Positions 31,051-35,455 of a stretch of DNA of 35,455 nt are shown here, one piece after another. The stretch lies in NCBI GenBank assembly GCA_049422085.1, contig JBMSOD010000006.1, forward strand, positions 1 to 35,455, read 5' to 3'. Source of the stretch: UBA4615 sp049422085 (GTDB taxonomy: Bacteria; Pseudomonadota; Gammaproteobacteria; Burkholderiales; Burkholderiaceae_E). How positions within the stretch are numbered: position 1 is the first letter of the stretch; each line of letters opens with the position of its first letter. The translations under genes were made by a program, and so were the position numbers. Under the pieces are notes generated by a model. It saw only the letters and a list, made by a program, of their open reading frames with translations, was not told the DNA's origin and did no database searches.

Positions 31051-32259
31051 ATGAGTTCACATTCCAGTCCTGAGCAACCCGTTCTTGCCTTCAAAGGCCT
31101 GCGCGTGCTCGATGCCAGCCAGGGGCTGGCCGGCCCGTACTGCGCGATGCTGCTGGCTCAGCACGGCGCCACCGTGGTCAAGGTGGAGCCGGCCCAGGGC
31201 GACTGGAGCCGCGGCATCGGCAAGCGATATGGCGAGCACACCGGCCTGTCGCTGGCCTGCAATCGTGGCAAGCAGAGCGTGGTGCTCGATCTGCGCCGAC
31301 CCACCGCGCCGGCTGCACTGCAGCGCATCGCACGTCATTGCGATGTGGTGCTCGAGAGCTTTCGACCTGGGGTCGCTGCGCGCATCGGCCTGGGGTATGA
31401 GGCGCTGTCCTCGGTACGCCCCGGGCTCATCTATGCCTCGGTGAGCGGCTACGGCCAGAGCGGCCCACGCAGCGAAGATCCTGGTACGGATACCGTGATC
31501 CAGGCCTTCTCCGGGATGATGTCGCTCAATCCCGACGCGCAGGGTCAGCCCAACCGGATCGGCTTTCTGGTGGTGGACACACTGACCGGCCTGCATGCCT
31601 TCCAGGCGGTTTCGGCGGCGCTGTATGCACGCCTTTCGGGCGGTCCGGGCCAGCGTCTGGATATTTCGCTGATGCAGTCGGCTGCAGCTTTTCTGGGCCA
31701 GAAACTGATCGAGGCCTCGCTTGCCACCGGGCCGGTCAAGGCCATCAACGCACCGGCGGGCATCTACCGAAGTCGCGATGGCTGGGTCGCGATCGCGTTG
31801 AGCAACGAGGATCACTTCACCGCCGTGTGCAATGCGCTCGAGCGCCCCGACCTGCGGGCCGATCCGCGCTATGCCAGCTTTGAGACCCGGGCGGATCATC
31901 AGGCCGTCCTGCAGGCCGAGGTGGCGGCCTGCCTGCTCAAGCGCGCCACTGCGGACTGGGTTCAGCGCATCAGCGCTGCCGGTGCCTTGGCCAACCCCGT
32001 GAACTCCCTCGAGCAGTGGTCATCCGACCCGCATGTGCAGGCGGTTCAGGCCGCACCGCGGGTAAGCCTGCCTGGCGTGGGCGACTTCCTTTGGCCTCGG
32101 ATTCCTGGTGTTGCCCTGCCCGAGGCGGGCGATCCGCGCGCACGCTTTGCGGGCATCGGGGAGCAGGGCGGCGCAGCGCTGACTGCGCTCGGACTGAGCG
32201 AGACCGAGGTGCAGGCCCTGCGCGAAGAGGGCGTGCTGGTCGAAACCCAGGGGCGCTGA
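31051..32259 (+). CDS. CaiB/BaiF family CoA-transferase
   Basis: This 402-residue class III CoA-transferase moves CoA between carboxylic acids. The N-terminus (LRVLDASQGLAGPYCAMLLA, GATVVKVEPAQGDWSR) and LESFRPGVAARIGLGYE are standard. The catalytic Asp147 lies in the stretch PGTDTVIQAFSGM, like Asp169 of formyl-CoA transferase. GGAGG (31040-31044) lies six bases upstream of the ATG. It is divergent from the citrate-synthase-like gene with a 123-base gap, and a hairpin follows the stop. Substrate unknown; the neighbouring acyl-CoA synthetase and monooxygenase suggest activation of an acid in a degradation route. Confidence 0.94.
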   Translation: MSSHSSPEQPVLAFKGLRVLDASQGLAGPYCAMLLAQHGATVVKVEPAQGDWSRGIGKRYGEHTGLSLACNRGKQSVVLDLRRPTAPAALQRIARHCDVVLESFRPGVAARIGLGYEALSSVRPGLIYASVSGYGQSGPRSEDPGTDTVIQAFSGMMSLNPDAQGQPNRIGFLVVDTLTGLHAFQAVSAALYARLSGGPGQRLDISLMQSAAAFLGQKLIEASLATGPVKAINAPAGIYRSRDGWVAIALSNEDHFTAVCNALERPDLRADPRYASFETRADHQAVLQAEVAACLLKRATADWVQRISAAGALANPVNSLEQWSSDPHVQAVQAAPRVSLPGVGDFLWPRIPGVALPEAGDPRARFAGIGEQGGAALTALGLSETEVQALREEGVLVETQGR

Positions 32260-32268
32260 CGGCCTCAT

Positions 32269-32298
32269 CAAGGGCGCCCCGAGCAGGGAGCGCCCTTG
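32269..32298. terminator. Hairpin between convergent CoA-transferase and monooxygenase genes
   Basis: CAAGGGCGC (32269-32277) and GCGCCCTTG (32290-32298) are perfect nine-base arms around a 12-base loop. It starts ten bases after the CoA-transferase stop and lies about 40 bases beyond the monooxygenase stop. It could end transcription in both directions; no long U-run is seen. Confidence 0.6.
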
Positions 32299-32334
32299 CC
32301 TGCCTCACCTCGCCTCAGTGGATCTCGTCACTGG

Positions 32335-34245
32335 TCAGGCGGCCCGAGCCGGCCGGGTCTCGAAGTCTTCAAGCCGGGGCTCGCGCGTCATCTGCCAGTA
32401 GTCGACCAGTCGCCACGGCATGACCGCAAAAACCCGGCCGCGTGCATTGCGGTACCAGTTGCGCATGCCGGTGTGCGCCCAGACCAGCTCGGCATGCTCG
32501 GCGTCCACGCGATGGTTGTAGTCCTCATACACCGGCGCCTTCACCTCCACCGCCTGCAGCCCCTGCTCCATCATGTCGCGCAGCATGGCCGTGACATAGC
32601 GCACCTGCACCTCGGACACGAAGATGGCGCTGCCGCCATGCGCCAGGCCGGTATTGGGCCCGGTGGTGATGAAAAGATTCGGATAGCCAGGGATCGTGAT
32701 GCCCAGATGCGCGCGCGGATCATCGTCACCCATCAGCTCCGAGAGCAGCAGGCCATTGCGGCCGCGCACCTCAATCGGTGCAAGCAGCCGGCCAGGCTCG
32801 AAGCCGGTGGCCTCGAGAATGACATCCACCTCATGGCGCGCACCGCTCGCATCAATGATGGCGTCGGGGGTGACATGGTCCACTGCCTCGGTGATCAGGG
32901 ACACATTGTCACGTCGCAAGGCCTGATACCAGCCGTTGTCGATCAGGATGCGCTTGCCGTAGGGCGGGTAGTCCGGCAGACACTTGGCGACCAGATCGGG
33001 CCTGCCTTCGAGTTCCTTCAGCAGGTAGTCGGTGAGCTGCTGACGCTGACGGTCGTTGCGATAGTTCATCGACCGCTCGGGCGTCGGCCAGGCAGGATCG
33101 CGGCGCACTGTGGGCAGCAGGCCATCGCCAAAGCGCCACATCAGGCCAAAGCGATACCAGGCGTAGTAGTAGGGAATATGCTCGAGCAGCCATTTGGACT
33201 CGGGGCTCACCGTGCCGTGATAGTCCTGGGGGGGCCGTGCCCACTGCGGCGAGCGCTGGAAGATCGTGACATGAGCGGCCTGCGCGGCCACGGTGCGCAG
33301 GAACTGCATGGCGCTCGCACCGGTGCCGATGACACCCACCCGCTTGCCCTCGAGCGAGACATCGTGTTGCCAGCGGGCGGAGTGCCAATGCGGCCCCGCA
33401 AACTGGCCCATGCCCGGAATCGAACTGAGCTTGGGCTTGTTCAGAAAGCCCATGCAGGTGATGACTGCGCCGTACTCGCGAACCTGCACCTGACCATCGG
33501 CCTTGCGCAGTTCCACCCGCCAGCAGGCCTGAGCCTCCTGCCAGTGCATGGCAATCACTTCGGTACCCAGCTCAATGAAAGGCCGCAGCGACAGGTCATT
33601 GGCGACCCTTTGCTGGTAGGCCAGCATCTCGTCACGCTTGGAGTAGTTGCTGCTCCAGCCTGTGTTGGGTGCAAAGGAATAGGAGTAGAAATGGTTGGGC
33701 GTGTCGACCCCCGCCTCGGGATAGGTGTTCTCCCACCAGGTGCCGCCCAGCTCGGCATTCTTGTCGACCACATCGAAGGCAAAGCCCATTTCGCGCAGGC
33801 GATACGCTGCACACAGGCCCGTGAAGCCCGCACCGATCACCAGCACGCGAAAAGCCTGCAGCCGCTCGCGGGGCGGCGGCGCACGCCACTCGAGACGTCG
33901 GTCGCGATAGCCCATTTCTTCCATGGCCATGGGCGCGTATTCAGGCGGCACACGCTCGCCCAGACACACGCTCATCATCTCGACCATCTCGGCCTCGGTG
34001 GGCAGGGGCGGCAGACTGCGCCGGCCTGCCTCGAGCTCATCGAGCACCGCGCTCAGGCTATCCCTCACCTGCTGCTGCACCTGCGGCGACAGTCCGCCCG
34101 AGGGCTCGGCAAAGATGGAGATGTCGCGCTTGGGCAGAAAGGGCTCCTGCAGCCACTTGGGATCACGGGTGATCTGGGCAAGACACATCAGCAGGGTGGG
34201 CACCGAGGCCTGCTGCAGTGCGGTCTCGCGTTGGATATTGGTCAT
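32335..34245 (-). CDS. Baeyer-Villiger monooxygenase with N-terminal extension, HAPMO-like
   Basis: This 636-residue flavoprotein monooxygenase has two nucleotide motifs, GAGFTGLCAAYRL at about 138-150 for FAD and GVIGTGASAMQ at 304-314 for NADPH. The Baeyer-Villiger fingerprint FAGPHWHSARW is at 282-292, and GGTWWENTYPEAGVD at 167-181 fits the second family motif. These enzymes insert oxygen next to a ketone to make an ester or lactone. About 130 residues precede the FAD motif, much more than in cyclohexanone monooxygenase, but as in 4-hydroxyacetophenone monooxygenase (about 640 residues). The ATG at 34245 is 25 bases beyond the stop of the acyl-CoA synthetase gene, so the pair is an operon. 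Confidence 0.93.
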   Translation of the reverse strand: MTNIQRETALQQASVPTLLMCLAQITRDPKWLQEPFLPKRDISIFAEPSGGLSPQVQQQVRDSLSAVLDELEAGRRSLPPLPTEAEMVEMMSVCLGERVPPEYAPMAMEEMGYRDRRLEWRAPPPRERLQAFRVLVIGAGFTGLCAAYRLREMGFAFDVVDKNAELGGTWWENTYPEAGVDTPNHFYSYSFAPNTGWSSNYSKRDEMLAYQQRVANDLSLRPFIELGTEVIAMHWQEAQACWRVELRKADGQVQVREYGAVITCMGFLNKPKLSSIPGMGQFAGPHWHSARWQHDVSLEGKRVGVIGTGASAMQFLRTVAAQAAHVTIFQRSPQWARPPQDYHGTVSPESKWLLEHIPYYYAWYRFGLMWRFGDGLLPTVRRDPAWPTPERSMNYRNDRQRQQLTDYLLKELEGRPDLVAKCLPDYPPYGKRILIDNGWYQALRRDNVSLITEAVDHVTPDAIIDASGARHEVDVILEATGFEPGRLLAPIEVRGRNGLLLSELMGDDDPRAHLGITIPGYPNLFITTGPNTGLAHGGSAIFVSEVQVRYVTAMLRDMMEQGLQAVEVKAPVYEDYNHRVDAEHAELVWAHTGMRNWYRNARGRVFAVMPWRLVDYWQMTREPRLEDFETRPARAA

Positions 34246-34270
34246 CAGTTGTCTCGTCTCTAAGAAAACT

Positions 34271-35455
34271 TCAGGAGGGACTGAATCGGTCAGCCTTGAC
34301 CTTCACGCCGGCGCGTTCGCGATCCCAGGTATCGGCAGTGATGCCCTGCTGGCGAAGCTCGTGCTTGAGCACCTTGCTGGTCGGAGTCTTGGGCAGCTCA
34401 GGCAACAGCCTCACATAGCGTGGAAGCATGAAGTGCGCCATGCGCGGCCGCAAAAACTCAAGCAGTTCGGCCGGATCGACTGCCTCGCCATCGACCGGCG
34501 CAATCACCACCAGCACATCTTCCTCGCTGACCTCGTTGGGCACGCCGATGGCCGCAGCCTCACGCACGGCCGGATGCGCCATCACTTCGGCCTCGACCTC
34601 GAAGGAGGAAATGTTCTCGCCCCGACGACGGATCGCATCCTTCATGCGATCAACAAAGAAATAAAAACCGGCCTCATCCTTGCGAAAGGCATCTCCGGTA
34701 TGAAACCAGCCGTTGCGCCAGGCCCGTGCGGTGGCTTCGGGGTTACGAAAGTAACCACTGTTCATGGCCCAGGGCCGATCGGTTCGGATGATCATCTCGC
34801 CGACCGTCCCGAGCGGCACCTCGCAGTCATGTTCGTCGACCAGCCTGACCTCGACGCCTTCGCGCATCTGGCCGCAGGTGCCGCGCACCAGCGGATTAGG
34901 GCCGGAGATGATGGGCGTGGACACCTCGGTCATGTTGAAGATGGTGTAGATCGTGCAGCCGAAGCGTTGCGAGAAGGCAGCGATGTCGCCCGCCAGCGGC
35001 ACCATGAAGGCCAGCCGCAGCGGCGAATCGGCATCGTCGGGCCTGGGCGGAAGTTTCTCGAGAAATCCTGCCATCACGCCCAGCAGGAAGACAGCCGTCG
35101 TGCCCGTCTGCCGCACCGTCTGCAAAAAGCTCGCGGTATCAAAGCGCTCGATGAAACTCACCGAGCCGCCGCGCACGAACATGGTGTAGAGCACGCCCAT
35201 GCCGCCCACATGAAAGAGCGGCATGTTCACCATGAACCGGTCATCCGCAGTCACGAAGGGCCAGGTCTCGGGACCGGCCATGGTGTAGATGTGCAGGTAG
35301 GACGACAACACCCCCTTGGAGGGGCCGGTGGTGCCCGAGGTGTAGATGATGGACTGCGGATCCCAGGGTTCGATCGGCCGGGCCGGGGCAGTCAGTTCGC
35401 CCGATGCAGGATGCAGCGCGTCGCGATGATCGAGCACCTTCAGGTTGCCGATCCG
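34271..35455 (-). CDS. AMP-dependent acyl-CoA synthetase, N-terminus outside window
   Basis: The visible 394 residues cover most of an adenylate-forming ligase, and the frame stays open to the window edge, so the start is missing. The A3 motif is IIYTSGTTGPSKGVL; the A5 motif is FNMTEVSTP. The WFHTGDAF, RMKDAIRRRGENISSFEVE and PKTPTSKVLKHELRQ stretches are the A7, A8 and A10 motifs, the last carrying the catalytic lysine. The enzyme makes acyl-AMP and then acyl-CoA. The sequence is closest in feel to crotonobetaine/carnitine-CoA ligase (CaiC) or medium-chain ligases; the substrate is not known. It is the upstream gene of the monooxygenase in the visible operon. Confidence 0.93.
   Translation of the reverse strand, partial: RIGNLKVLDHRDALHPASGELTAPARPIEPWDPQSIIYTSGTTGPSKGVLSSYLHIYTMAGPETWPFVTADDRFMVNMPLFHVGGMGVLYTMFVRGGSVSFIERFDTASFLQTVRQTGTTAVFLLGVMAGFLEKLPPRPDDADSPLRLAFMVPLAGDIAAFSQRFGCTIYTIFNMTEVSTPIISGPNPLVRGTCGQMREGVEVRLVDEHDCEVPLGTVGEMIIRTDRPWAMNSGYFRNPEATARAWRNGWFHTGDAFRKDEAGFYFFVDRMKDAIRRRGENISSFEVEAEVMAHPAVREAAAIGVPNEVSEEDVLVVIAPVDGEAVDPAELLEFLRPRMAHFMLPRYVRLLPELPKTPTSKVLKHELRQQGITADTWDRERAGVKVKADRFSPS

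Noticed and set aside
32296..34263. 655-residue open frame opposite the monooxygenase
   Set aside because: The minus-strand frame has all catalytic motifs; the plus-strand frame has none.

Overview
The window is about 35 kb of GC-rich, gene-dense bacterial chromosome. The gene content and order point to a betaproteobacterium of the order Burkholderiales: a fmdB-DUF502-aspS-nudB string, ssb and an MFS gene facing away from uvrA, a Bug/TctC-type binding protein, and paired acyl-CoA dehydrogenases. This placement is inferred from gene order, not from a search. I count 33 protein genes, two of them cut by the window edges. I saw no rRNA, tRNA, CRISPR array, insertion sequence or prophage, and no gene-free stretch longer than 300 bases.

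Left part (1-4605): catabolic genes. The end of one acyl-CoA dehydrogenase is followed by a second, and then by a translationally coupled HD-domain protein. A small helix-turn-helix regulator lies tail to tail with the HD gene. A strong terminator, a thiolase and a divergent HpcH/HpaI-type aldolase complete the block.

Minus-strand block (4698-13762): nine genes read in one direction with overlaps or short gaps, in the order fmdB-like, DUF502 membrane protein, aspS, nudB, EEP-family phosphodiesterase, ClsB-like phospholipase D, metallo-beta-lactamase exonuclease, ATP-dependent DNA ligase, DUF429 protein. The last three form a DNA-processing module that looks like a reduced version of the ligase-associated repair cluster. 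It lacks the helicase and phosphoesterase known from other bacteria and gains a DUF429 protein with an RNase H-like set of acidic residues. The block ends in an unusual 13-bp tandem repeat that can fold back on itself.

Middle (13888-22795): a Tat-like Bug receptor, a zinc-type alcohol dehydrogenase, ssb and an MFS exporter on the minus strand, uvrA on the plus strand, then an mtnA-class II aldolase pair resembling the DHAP shunt for 5-deoxypentose salvage.

Right part (22892-35455): a cytochrome P450, an hslR-histidine phosphatase pair, an amidase, a glycine-zipper lipoprotein, a cold-shock gene with a structured leader, an MFS transporter, a TauD-type dioxygenase, a short citrate-synthase-family protein, a CaiB-type CoA-transferase, a Baeyer-Villiger monooxygenase with a long N-terminal extension, and an acyl-CoA synthetase cut by the window end. 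The oxygenases, CoA-activating enzymes, thiolase, aldolase and acyl-CoA dehydrogenases suggest an organism that degrades cyclic or aromatic ketones and organic acids. No single complete pathway is visible.
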